From the NCBI RefSeq assembly GCF_021261325.1, contig NZ_JAJSBI010000020.1, positions 1 to 64,000 of the forward strand: DNA of 64,000 nucleotides, written 5' to 3'. The position numbers and the translations under genes are program-made. A model generated the notes under the pieces. The model saw only the letters and a list, made by a program, of their open reading frames with translations. It was not told the DNA's origin and did no database searches. This DNA is from Streptomyces guryensis (GTDB lineage: Bacteria > Actinomycetota > Actinomycetes > Streptomycetales > Streptomycetaceae). This document shows, in pieces, positions 43,602 to 51,215 of the stretch (position 1 is the first letter of the stretch; each line of letters starts with the position of its first letter).

Positions 43602-43716
43602 GGCGAGGCCGGGACTTCGGCCATGGGCCGCCGGGTACCCTTTCAGGGGGAAATCAGTACTCGCGGTACCGGATTTCCGGCTTTCAATTCCGGCTGGGAA
43701 ATCGCCGTAGAAAACA

Positions 43717-43753
43717 AAAAGGCCGCCCTTCCGGAATGGAAGGGCGGCCTTTT
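43717..43753 (-). terminator. Intrinsic terminator of the tautomerase-kinase-dehydrogenase operon
   Basis: Perfect 16-bp stem AAAAGGCCGCCCTTCC (43717-43732) and GGAAGGGCGGCCTTTT (43738-43753). On the minus strand it is followed by TGTTTTC, a T-rich tail. It separates this operon from the KAS II operon downstream. Confidence 0.92.
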
Positions 43754-43765
43754 GGTGAACGGTCG

Positions 43766-44980
43766 TCAGGTGTTCTGGTAGCGGCGCAGTTCGCGGCGGG
43801 CCAGTGAGGCGCGGTGCACCTCGTCGGGGCCGTCGGCCAGGCGCAGGGTGCGGGCGTGGGCCCACAGTTCGGCCAGCGGGAAGTCCTGGGAGACCCCGCC
43901 GCCGCCGTGCGTCTGGATGGCCTTGTCGATGACCCACTCGGCCATCGCCGGCACCGCGATCTTGATGGCCTGGATCTCGGTGTGGGCGCCCTTGTTGCCG
44001 ATCGTGTCCATCAGATAGGCGGTCTTCAGCACCAGCAGTCGGGCCTGTTCGATGCGGACGCGCGCCTCGGCGATCCACTCGCGGACCACGCCCTGCTCGG
44101 CGAGGGGCCGGCCGAAGGCGACCCGGCTGCCGGCCCGCTCGCACATCAGGTCGAAGGCGCGCTCGGCCATGCCGATCAGCCGCATGCAGTGGTGGATCCG
44201 GCCGGGGCCGAGGCGGGCCTGAGCGATGGCGAAGCCCTCGCCCTCGCCCGCGATGATGTTCTCGGCCGGTACCCGGACGTCGTCGAAGACGACCTCGCCG
44301 TGCCCGCCGTGCGGACCGTCGGTGTAGCCGAAGACGTGCACACCGCGCTCGACCCGCACCCCCGGGGTGTCCCGCGGCACCAGGATCATCGACTGCTGCC
44401 GGTGGCGCGGCCCCTCCGGGTCGGTCTTGCCCATCACGATCAGCAGCTCGCACTCCGGCGCCAGCGCCCCTGACGACCACCACTTGCGGCCGTTGACGAC
44501 ATAGCTGTCGCCGTCCCGTTCGATCCGGGTGGTGATGTTCGCGGCGTCCGAGGAGGCGACCTCCGGCTCGGTCATGCAGAAGGCCGAGCGGATCGCCCCG
44601 TCGAGCAGCGGTTTGAGCCAGCGGTCCTGCTGCCCGGGGGTGCCGAACAGGGAGAGGACCTCCATGTTGCCGGTGTCGGGGGCCGCGCAGTTCACGGCCT
44701 CCGGTGCGATGAAGGGGCTGCGTCCGGTGATCTCGGCGAGCGGGGCGTACTGCAGGTTGGTCAGCCCCGCGCCGAACCGGTCGTCCGGCAGGAACAGGTT
44801 CCACAGGCCCCGGCGACGCGCCTCGGTCTTGAGTTCCTGCAGCACCGGGGGACGCCCCCAGGGGTGGCCTGCGGCGTGCTGGGCGTGGAAGACGGGCTCG
44901 GCGGGCAGCACCTGCTCGTCCAGGAAGGCGAGCATCCTGGTGCGCAGGTCTTCGGTCCGGGCGTCGTAGGAAAAGTCCAT
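43766..44980 (-). CDS. Acyl-CoA dehydrogenase (ACAD10/11-like)
   Basis: A 404-aa FAD flavoprotein. MTEPEVASSDAANITTRIER and GRKWWSSGALAPEC are ACAD10/11-like flavin motifs, and the C-terminus has THGGGGVSQDFPLAELWAHARTLRLADGPDEVH. It sits directly after an APH-type kinase. In the ACAD10/11 and LvaA/LvaC systems the kinase phosphorylates a 4-hydroxyacyl-CoA and the dehydrogenase-family partner eliminates phosphate. That role is inferred from the pairing, not from residues alone. Confidence 0.88.
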   Translation of the reverse strand: MDFSYDARTEDLRTRMLAFLDEQVLPAEPVFHAQHAAGHPWGRPPVLQELKTEARRRGLWNLFLPDDRFGAGLTNLQYAPLAEITGRSPFIAPEAVNCAAPDTGNMEVLSLFGTPGQQDRWLKPLLDGAIRSAFCMTEPEVASSDAANITTRIERDGDSYVVNGRKWWSSGALAPECELLIVMGKTDPEGPRHRQQSMILVPRDTPGVRVERGVHVFGYTDGPHGGHGEVVFDDVRVPAENIIAGEGEGFAIAQARLGPGRIHHCMRLIGMAERAFDLMCERAGSRVAFGRPLAEQGVVREWIAEARVRIEQARLLVLKTAYLMDTIGNKGAHTEIQAIKIAVPAMAEWVIDKAIQTHGGGGVSQDFPLAELWAHARTLRLADGPDEVHRASLARRELRRYQNT

Positions 44981-45027
44981 GGAGGCAACTCCGTTGCAGA
45001 CAGGGCGGGTTCTGGGCGCACAGGCTC

Positions 45028-46080
45028 TCAGCCGGCGGTGCGCAGGGCGTCGTGGCCGCGGGCCACGAGCAGCGGTACGGCGTCGGCGAGGTTCGCGGAC
45101 TCCTCGCCGACGGTGAGGCCCTGCACGGTGCGGCAGTGGATGCCCTCGAGGATCGCGGCGAGCTTGTAGAACGCGAACGCGGTGTACCAGCCCAGCCGTT
45201 CGAGGCCGGCCGTGCCGTGCGCGGCGTACCGCTCCACCAGCGCCTCGCGGCCGGGCCAGCCGGGCAGGGTGCCGGGGGAGGCGACCGGTGGGCGGTCGAC
45301 ACCGGCGAAGCCGTCCCAGTACATGCAGAGCATGCCGAGGTCGGCCAGGGGGTCGCCGAGCGTGGACATCTCCCAGTCGAGCACCGCGGTGACCCGGCCC
45401 GGGTCCGCCCGGTCGAGCAGCACGTTGTCCAGCTTGTAGTCGCCGTGCACCACCGCCACCGCCCCGGAGGGAGGACAGGTCGCCGCCAGGCGGTCGTTGA
45501 GCTGGTCGGCGCCGTCCACCTCCCGGGTGCGCGAGTGGTCCCACTGGCGGCGCCAGCGCCGCACCTGCCGGGCCATGAAGCCCTCGGGGCGGCCGAAGTC
45601 GGCCAGCCCCACCGACTCCGGGTCCACGGAGTGCAGCAGGGCCAGGGTGTCGACCAGCGCATGGGTGGTGCGCTGCGCCGAGTGCTCTCCCAGTGGTGCG
45701 AGTTCCGCGTCGCTGCGGTAGGTGACGCCCTCGGCGAACCCCATGACGTAGAAGGGCGCGCCCAGCACGTCCGCGTCCCGGCACAGCGCATACGTACGCG
45801 GCACGGGCACGCCGGCCGGACCGAGCGCGCTCAGCACCCGGTACTCGCGCGCCATGTCGTGGGCGGTGGCCAGCACATGCCCCAGCGGCGGCCGGCGCAG
45901 CACGAAAGTGCGGCCGCCCCAGGAGAGCCGGTACGTCAGGTTGGACCGCCCGCCCGCCAGGGGGGTCACCCCGGCCAGCGGACCGCGGCCCGGCAGGCTG
46001 CTCTCCAGCCAGTGTGCGAGGCGCCCGGTGTCGATGCCGTCGAGGGCACCGGGCGCCGTCGTGGTGGTCGGTGTCGTCAC
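45028..46080 (-). CDS. APH-family kinase (ACAD10/11-type acyl-CoA kinase)
   Basis: A 350-aa aminoglycoside-phosphotransferase fold protein. TPLAGGRSNLTYRLSWGGR, FVLRRPPLGHVLATAHDMAR, catalytic loop AVVHGDYKLDNVLLDRADPG and metal loop VLDWEMSTLGDPLADLG match the kinase domain of ACAD10/11 rather than antibiotic-resistance kinases. Likely substrate: hydroxyacyl-CoA. Located between the tautomerase and the dehydrogenase in one operon. Confidence 0.86.
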   Translation of the reverse strand: MTTPTTTTAPGALDGIDTGRLAHWLESSLPGRGPLAGVTPLAGGRSNLTYRLSWGGRTFVLRRPPLGHVLATAHDMAREYRVLSALGPAGVPVPRTYALCRDADVLGAPFYVMGFAEGVTYRSDAELAPLGEHSAQRTTHALVDTLALLHSVDPESVGLADFGRPEGFMARQVRRWRRQWDHSRTREVDGADQLNDRLAATCPPSGAVAVVHGDYKLDNVLLDRADPGRVTAVLDWEMSTLGDPLADLGMLCMYWDGFAGVDRPPVASPGTLPGWPGREALVERYAAHGTAGLERLGWYTAFAFYKLAAILEGIHCRTVQGLTVGEESANLADAVPLLVARGHDALRTAG

Positions 46081-46212
46081 GGTGCTCTCCGTTTCCGGCG
46101 GTACGGGACTGCGGCGGTGAAGGTCCCCGGCGAGACGGCACGGCCCCGGCCGCCGACGAGGGGCGGCCGGGACCGTGCCGGGGGAAGGGGAACGGGAAGG
46201 AAAGGGCAGGTG

Positions 46213-46395
46213 TCAGCTGTCGGCGATGAGCTTGCCCGCGGCGCCCCAGCTGTCCGCCGGAACCTCCTGGATCCACACCTGGACCGTCTCCGCCGGGATC
46301 TTGTACGCGTCGACGAAGGCGTCCGTGATACGGGCGACCAGGTCGCGCTTGAGCTCGACGTCGCGCGGGCCCTGCTGAACGGTGACGATGGGCAT
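46213..46395 (-). CDS. 4-oxalocrotonate tautomerase-like protein
   Basis: A 60-aa protein beginning MPIVTVQQGPRDVELKRDLV. After Met removal, Pro-1 is the catalytic base of the tautomerase superfamily. VWIQEVPADSWGAAGKLIAD gives the usual C-terminal beta-hairpin. Length is standard for hexameric 4-OTs. AGGAGG lies five bases before the ATG. It heads the kinase/dehydrogenase operon and may isomerise an enol or unsaturated keto intermediate. Confidence 0.9.
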   Translation of the reverse strand: MPIVTVQQGPRDVELKRDLVARITDAFVDAYKIPAETVQVWIQEVPADSWGAAGKLIADS

Positions 46396-46465
46396 TTCAA
46401 CCTCCTGGGGGGAATTCTGAATTTCGGGCCGCCGCCTTTTCGGTGACGGCCTCGGTATGACCAGA

Positions 46466-46495
46466 ACGCTAGGCGGGGCCCGGGAAGGCTTTCAA
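46466..46495 (-). promoter_or_regulatory. Promoter of the tautomerase operon
   Basis: On the minus strand TTGAAA (46495-46490), 18 bases, TAGCGT (46471-46466). A good vegetative-type promoter 70 bases before the tautomerase ATG. The dyad AGGAGAATGACTCCT at about 46496-46510 lies just upstream, between this promoter and the divergent SDR gene, and might be an operator. Confidence 0.6.
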
Positions 46496-46581
46496 GGAGA
46501 ATGACTCCTAGGGTGCCGCGCCGTGTTTCGTAGGAGACATCGCCCCGCTGTACAGCGTGCGGGCCGAATAAATTCGCCGGC

Positions 46582-47346
46582 ATGACATCGACAACCAAGC
46601 GGCGCATCGCCGTGGTGACCGGAGCGGCCCGCGGCATCGGAGCGGCCACCGCCGAGCGCCTCGCCGCCGACGGACACGCGGTCGCCGTCCTCGACCTGGA
46701 CGCGGCGGCCGCCGCCGAGACCGCACGACGCATCGCCGACAACGGCGGCCGGGCCCTTGCCGTCGCGGCGGACGTCGGCGACGAGGCGCAGGTGACGGCC
46801 GCCGTCGCGCGCGTGACCGAGGAACTCGGGGCGCCCACCGTGCTGGTCAACAACGCGGGCGTGCTGCGCGACAACCTGCTGTTCAAGATGAGCGCCTCGG
46901 ACTGGGACACCGTCATGGACGTCCATCTGCGCGGCGCCTTCCTGATGTCGAAGGCCTGCCAGAAGCACATGGTCGACGCGGGCTTCGGCCGCATCGTCAA
47001 CCTGTCCTCGTCCTCGGCGCTCGGCAACCGCGGCCAGGCCAACTACGCGGCCGCCAAGGCCGGTCTGCAGGGCTTCACCAAGACCCTGGCCCTGGAACTC
47101 GGCAAATTCGGCATCACCGCGAACGCCGTCGCCCCCGGCTTCGTCGCCACCGACATGACCGCTGCGACGGCCGCGCGGATGGGCATCGCCTTCGAGCAGT
47201 TCAAGGAGGACTGCGCCGCCGGGATCCCGGTGCGGCGGGTGGGCGTGCCCGAGGACGTGGCCGAGGCGGTCTCGTTCTTCGTCGGCGAGCGGACGAGCTT
47301 CGTCTCCGGCCAGGTGCTGTACGTGGCCGGCGGACCGCTGTGCTGA
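46582..47346 (+). CDS. FabG-type 3-oxoacyl reductase (SDR 3)
   Basis: A 254-aa SDR. VVTGAARGIGAATAERLAAD, LVNNAGVLRDNLLFKMSASD, NLSSSSALGNRGQANYAAAK and APGFVATDM are all typical of FabG. Divergent from the tautomerase operon. It would reduce the beta-keto group produced by one of the ketosynthases. Ends in a very strong bidirectional terminator. Confidence 0.9.
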   Translation: MTSTTKRRIAVVTGAARGIGAATAERLAADGHAVAVLDLDAAAAAETARRIADNGGRALAVAADVGDEAQVTAAVARVTEELGAPTVLVNNAGVLRDNLLFKMSASDWDTVMDVHLRGAFLMSKACQKHMVDAGFGRIVNLSSSSALGNRGQANYAAAKAGLQGFTKTLALELGKFGITANAVAPGFVATDMTAATAARMGIAFEQFKEDCAAGIPVRRVGVPEDVAEAVSFFVGERTSFVSGQVLYVAGGPLC

Positions 47347-47365
47347 ACTCATAGCCTTTGCATAA

Positions 47366-47408
47366 AAGGGGAATGAGCAGGACGTTCACCGTCCTGCTCA
47401 TTCCCCTT
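47366..47408. terminator. 19-bp bidirectional terminator
   Basis: AAGGGGAATGAGCAGGACG (47366-47384) and its perfect complement (47390-47408), five-base loop, A/T-rich on both sides. Lies between convergent fabG-type and LuxR genes. Confidence 0.95.
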
Positions 47409-47422
47409 GTGCCAGGCGCCTT

Positions 47423-48076
47423 TCAGGAAGCGGTCGCTAGAGGGTCCCGACGGGCCAGCAATTCACGCCGGTTCGCCACGCCGAGTTTGGCGAGCACGTT
47501 GCTGACATGGTTCTTGACGGTCTGCCGGGCCAGATGGAGTTCGGCCGCGATCTCGTCGTTCGAGTACCGGCCCAGCAGCAGCCCCAGTATCTGCTGTTCG
47601 CGTGCGGTCATTCCGGGCACACGCGGCTGCGCTCCCGATTCGGGGGCAAGGCCGGCGTGCTCGCGCAGATACCAGACGTGCCGTCCCGCCGCGAGAGCCT
47701 CCACGGCCCGTACCAGCCGCTCGGGCGACGCCGTGCGGTGGACGAAACCGTCGGCTCCGCCGGCCAGGCACGCGGCGACCACCGCGGGGTCGTCGGCGCC
47801 GGTGAACATCAGGACGGTCGGTGGCCGGGCGAGCCCCTTGACCTGCCGACACAGCTGCACCCCGTCGCCCCGGCCCGCCAGATCGACCTCGGTGACCAGC
47901 ATGTCGGCCCGAAGCCGGCGCACCAGATCCAGGGCATCCTGCCGGGTCTTCGCCTCCTGAGCCTCGTCGACCGCTCCGGAGCGGCGCAGCAGTGAGGCCA
48001 CCGCGGCGCGGGATATCGGGAACGGGTCGGCGATCACGGCGATATGACGGGCCGAGAGTGTTTTCTCCTCGCTCAT
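47423..48076 (-). CDS. Atypical NarL/LuxR-family regulator
   Basis: A 217-aa protein with receiver-like and LuxR domains. The helix-turn-helix is intact (TAREQQILGLLLGRYSNDEI, HLARQTVKNHVSNVLAKLGV). In the receiver part the acidic pair is reduced (VIADPFPIS), an Asp is kept in LVTEVDLAGRG, but the conserved switch Lys appears as His/Arg (FVHRTASPE). No kinase adjoins it. Probably an orphan regulator working without phosphorylation, perhaps with a small ligand. Confidence 0.85.
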   Translation of the reverse strand: MSEEKTLSARHIAVIADPFPISRAAVASLLRRSGAVDEAQEAKTRQDALDLVRRLRADMLVTEVDLAGRGDGVQLCRQVKGLARPPTVLMFTGADDPAVVAACLAGGADGFVHRTASPERLVRAVEALAAGRHVWYLREHAGLAPESGAQPRVPGMTAREQQILGLLLGRYSNDEIAAELHLARQTVKNHVSNVLAKLGVANRRELLARRDPLATAS

Positions 48077-48279
48077 GTTCTGTCTCCAGGTAGAGAGGGC
48101 CGGTGAATGCGCGACTCCTTCCGGCGGGTGGGGGAAACGGGCCGGGGGAAACCGAACCTAACGGCAGGAGAGAGGGGTTGAACCGGAAATGCCACCAGAG
48201 TGCCCGTGCACCTTGCCACCTAGGAATCCCCCCGCCGCCCTTTCGGAGCGCTTTCTGTCCGACCCGGGGCGCGGCCGCC

Positions 48280-48285
48280 TAGCGT
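48280..48285 (+). promoter_or_regulatory. Putative -10 box of the carboxylase promoter
   Basis: TAGCGT in GCCTAGCGTGGGC, 42 bases before the carboxylase ATG; -35 not clear. Confidence 0.45.
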
Positions 48286-48327
48286 GGGCGGACAGCTGAT
48301 TTCCGGCGCGCAGAAAAGGAGTTCTCC

Positions 48328-49872
48328 ATGCGTGAACGCCTGGGCGCACTTGCCGCTCTTCAGGGCGAGTTGCTGACAGGACCCGATCCGGCGGCCACCG
48401 AGCGACAGCACGCCCGGGGCAAGCTCACCGTCCGCGAGCGCCTCGCGCTCCTCCTGGACAAGGGCTCGTTCACCGAGGTCGAGGGGTTGCGGCGGCACCG
48501 GGCCACCGGCTTCGGCCTGGAGGCGAAAAAACCGCACGGCGACGGCGTCGTCACCGGCTGGGGCACCATCGACGGACGGCAGGTGTTCGTCTACGGACAC
48601 GACTTCAGGATCTTCGGCGGAGCGCTCGGCGAGGCCCACGCCCAGAAGATCCACAAGATCATGGACCTGGCCGAAGCCGCCGGAGCACCTCTGGTCGCCC
48701 TCAGTGACGGGGCGGGCGCCCGGATCCAGGAAGGGGTGACCGCGCTCGCCGGATACGGCGGCATCTTCACCCGCAACGTGCGCTGCTCCGGGGTGATCCC
48801 GCAGATCAGCGTGATCCTCGGACCGTGCGCCGGCGGCGCGGCGTACTCGCCGGCCCTCACCGACTTCGTGTTCATGGTGCGCGGCACCGCGCAGATGTAC
48901 ATCACCGGACCCGACGTGGTGCACGCCGTCACCGGCGAGCGGGTCGGCCACGACGAACTCGGCGGCGCCGACGTCCACTCGGCGCGCTCCGGCGTCTCCG
49001 CCTTCCTGTACGACGACGAGGAGTCCTGCCTCCAGGACGTACGGCATCTGCTGTCGATGCTGCCGGCCAACAACCGCGAGCTGCCGCCCGACGCGGTGAG
49101 CGACGACCCCACGGACCGAAGCGGGGACGCCCTGCTCGACCTGGTGCCGGCCGACCCGCAGCAGGTCTACGACATACGCCGGGTCATCGAGGAAGTCGTC
49201 GACGACGGCGACCTGTTCGAAGTGCACGAGCTGTGGGCGCCCAACCTGGTCGTGGCCCTGGCCCGGCTCGGCGGCCAGGTCGTCGGCATCGTCGCCAACC
49301 AGCCGATGGCGGGCGCCGGCGCCCTGGACATCGCGGCCTCCGAGAAGGGCGCCCGGTTCGTGCAGTTCTGCGACTCCTTCAACATCCCCCTGGTGACCCT
49401 GGTCGACGTGCCCGGCTTCCTGCCCGGCACCGGCCAGGAGCACGACGGCATCATCCGGCGCGGCGCCAAACTGCTCTACGCCTACTGCAACGCCACCGTG
49501 CCACGGGTCCAGGTCATCCTGCGCAAGGCGTACGGCGGCGCCTACATCGTCATGGACTCCCGCTCCATCGGCTGCGACCTGTCGTTCGCCTGGCCCACCA
49601 ACGAGATCGCCGTGATGGGTGCGGAGGGCGCGGCAAACGTCGTCTTCCGCCGTGAGATCGCCGCGGCCGACGACCCGGAACACACCCGGGCCCGGCGCGT
49701 GGCCGAGTACAGGGAGGAACTCATGCATCCGTACTACGCGGCCGAGCGCGGCCTCGTCGACGACGTCATCGATCCCCGGCGCACCCGGGAGGTACTGATC
49801 AGGTCGCTGCGGATGCTGCGCGCCAAACACGCGCAGCTGCCCGAGCGCAAGCACGGGAACCAGCCGGTATGA
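48328..49872 (+). CDS. pccB: Acyl-CoA carboxylase beta (carboxyltransferase) subunit
   Basis: A 514-aa biotin-dependent carboxyltransferase of the PccB/AccD5 type. HARGKLTVRERLALLLDKGS at the start, the oxyanion region SDGAGARIQEG, LGPCAGGAAYSPALTDFVFM, and LVDVPGFLPGTGQEHDGIIR with RKAYGGAYIVMDSRSIGCDL. It carboxylates acetyl-, propionyl- or longer acyl-CoA to make extender units. GAAAAGGAG precedes the ATG. No biotin carboxylase/BCCP alpha gene is nearby, so it must borrow one. Confidence 0.93.
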   Translation: MRERLGALAALQGELLTGPDPAATERQHARGKLTVRERLALLLDKGSFTEVEGLRRHRATGFGLEAKKPHGDGVVTGWGTIDGRQVFVYGHDFRIFGGALGEAHAQKIHKIMDLAEAAGAPLVALSDGAGARIQEGVTALAGYGGIFTRNVRCSGVIPQISVILGPCAGGAAYSPALTDFVFMVRGTAQMYITGPDVVHAVTGERVGHDELGGADVHSARSGVSAFLYDDEESCLQDVRHLLSMLPANNRELPPDAVSDDPTDRSGDALLDLVPADPQQVYDIRRVIEEVVDDGDLFEVHELWAPNLVVALARLGGQVVGIVANQPMAGAGALDIAASEKGARFVQFCDSFNIPLVTLVDVPGFLPGTGQEHDGIIRRGAKLLYAYCNATVPRVQVILRKAYGGAYIVMDSRSIGCDLSFAWPTNEIAVMGAEGAANVVFRREIAAADDPEHTRARRVAEYREELMHPYYAAERGLVDDVIDPRRTREVLIRSLRMLRAKHAQLPERKHGNQPV

Positions 49873-50102
49873 GCGCCGCGCACCCCGACCTGACCCCCGC
49901 TCCGACGGTACGCCTGGTGCGCGGCAGCGCCGACGCCGACGAACTCGCCGCGGTCCTCGCGGTGCTGCAGGCCGTGGCCGCCCGCCGCGCCGCCCCCCTC
50001 GGCCACCGGTCCGCCGCACCGGCCAGAGCGGACTGGAACGGACCGGCCCGGCATCAGGCAGCCGGCACCTGGCGCGCACACGGCCCGCGCCCACGCGGAT
50101 GA
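49869..50102 (+). CDS. Acyl-CoA carboxylase epsilon subunit
   Basis: A 77-aa protein with the short epsilon signature VRGSADADELAAVLAVLQAV and an Arg/Pro-rich tail. Epsilon subunits stabilise actinobacterial acyl-CoA carboxylase complexes. ATGA overlap with the beta subunit gene supports co-translation. Small and poorly conserved outside the motif, as usual. Confidence 0.8.
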   Translation: MSAAHPDLTPAPTVRLVRGSADADELAAVLAVLQAVAARRAAPLGHRSAAPARADWNGPARHQAAGTWRAHGPRPRG

Positions 50103-50167
50103 GCAGCGCACCCGACCCGGGAGTGTCACTTCCGGGACACCGCGAACGCACTTGCGGAGCACATGCG

Positions 50168-50197
50168 TTGAGCAGCGCCGAAGAGTGCCCCTAGCGT
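50168..50197 (+). promoter_or_regulatory. Promoter of the MDR reductase gene
   Basis: TTGAGC (50168-50173), 18 bases, TAGCGT (50192-50197), 38 bases before the ATG. Confidence 0.55.
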
Positions 50198-50234
50198 GCT
50201 GAGAACCACCCGACACAGAACACAGGAGTCAGTC

Positions 50235-51191
50235 ATGCCCGCAGCCGCGCCCGCAGGAGGTCACCCGATGAAGGCCCTGCTGCCCACCGGGCGACCCGAG
50301 GAGATGGTCGAACTCGGCGAGGCCGAGGTGCCGCAGCCGGCGCCGGACGAGGCCCTCGTCGAAGTACGGGCGTTCTCCATCAACCGCGGCGAGGTCTTCC
50401 AGCTCCACGGGCCGCTGGGGCTGCGCGGCCGGCCCGGCAAGGACATCGCCGGAGTCGTGGTGCGGGCGGCCGCGGACGGCACCGGACCCGCCGTCGGCAC
50501 CCGCGTCGTCGGCCACCCGCCGGCGAACGGCTGGGCCCAGTACGCCGCCGTACCCACCCACTCCCTGGCCGCACTCCCCGACGGCGTCTCCTTCGAGACG
50601 GCGGCCGCGCTGCCGCTGGCCGGGCTCACCGCCCTGCGACTGCTGCGCGTGGCGGGCTCCGTCGCCGGTCGGCGGATCCTGCTCACCGGGGCGTCCGGAG
50701 GGGTCGGCCACTACGTCACCGAACTCGCCCTCGGTGAGGGCGCCGAGGTCACCGCGGTCACCGCGACCCCCGAACGGGGCAAGCTGCTCGCCGAGTTCGG
50801 GGCCACCGTAGTGCACGACCTCGACGACGCCATCGGCCCCTTCGACGTCGTCCTCGAGTCCGTCGGCGACACCTCCACGCCGCGTGCGCTCGCCCTGCTG
50901 CGTGAGCGCGGACAACTGATCTGGTTCGGGCAGGCCTCCCGGCAGCCCGCGGAGCTCAGCTTCTTCGCGTTCTTCAAGGGCCCCCGCTCGGCCACCGTGC
51001 GCCACTTCCACTACGAGCACTTCGACGAGCCGTTCGGCACCGACCTGGCCGCTCTGGTCCGGCTCGTCGACAGCGGCCGGCTGCACCCGCAGATCGGCCG
51101 TCTGGAGGACTGGCGACACACCGCGACCGCCCTCGGCGACCTCCGTGACCGGCGCATCACGGCGAACGCCGTGCTCACCGTGGCGTCGTAG
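50235..51191 (+). CDS. MDR-family NADPH:quinone/enoyl reductase-like protein
   Basis: A 318-aa zinc-free medium-chain dehydrogenase. VEVRAFSINRGEVFQLHGPL, PGKDIAGVVV and the cofactor loop LTGASGGVGHYVTELAL are typical of quinone oxidoreductase and trans-enoyl reductase-like enzymes. Could reduce an enoyl or unsaturated ketone intermediate. CAGGAG precedes the ATG at 50235. Last gene of the island before murQ, with which it is convergent. Confidence 0.87.
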   Translation: MPAAAPAGGHPMKALLPTGRPEEMVELGEAEVPQPAPDEALVEVRAFSINRGEVFQLHGPLGLRGRPGKDIAGVVVRAAADGTGPAVGTRVVGHPPANGWAQYAAVPTHSLAALPDGVSFETAAALPLAGLTALRLLRVAGSVAGRRILLTGASGGVGHYVTELALGEGAEVTAVTATPERGKLLAEFGATVVHDLDDAIGPFDVVLESVGDTSTPRALALLRERGQLIWFGQASRQPAELSFFAFFKGPRSATVRHFHYEHFDEPFGTDLAALVRLVDSGRLHPQIGRLEDWRHTATALGDLRDRRITANAVLTVAS

Positions 51192-51215
51192 CGACACCCG
51201 GTTCCCGACGGGGCG

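Noticed and set aside
45028..46080. Aminoglycoside resistance phosphotransferase
   Set aside because: The motifs match the ACAD10/11 kinase branch and it is in an operon with an acyl-CoA dehydrogenase.
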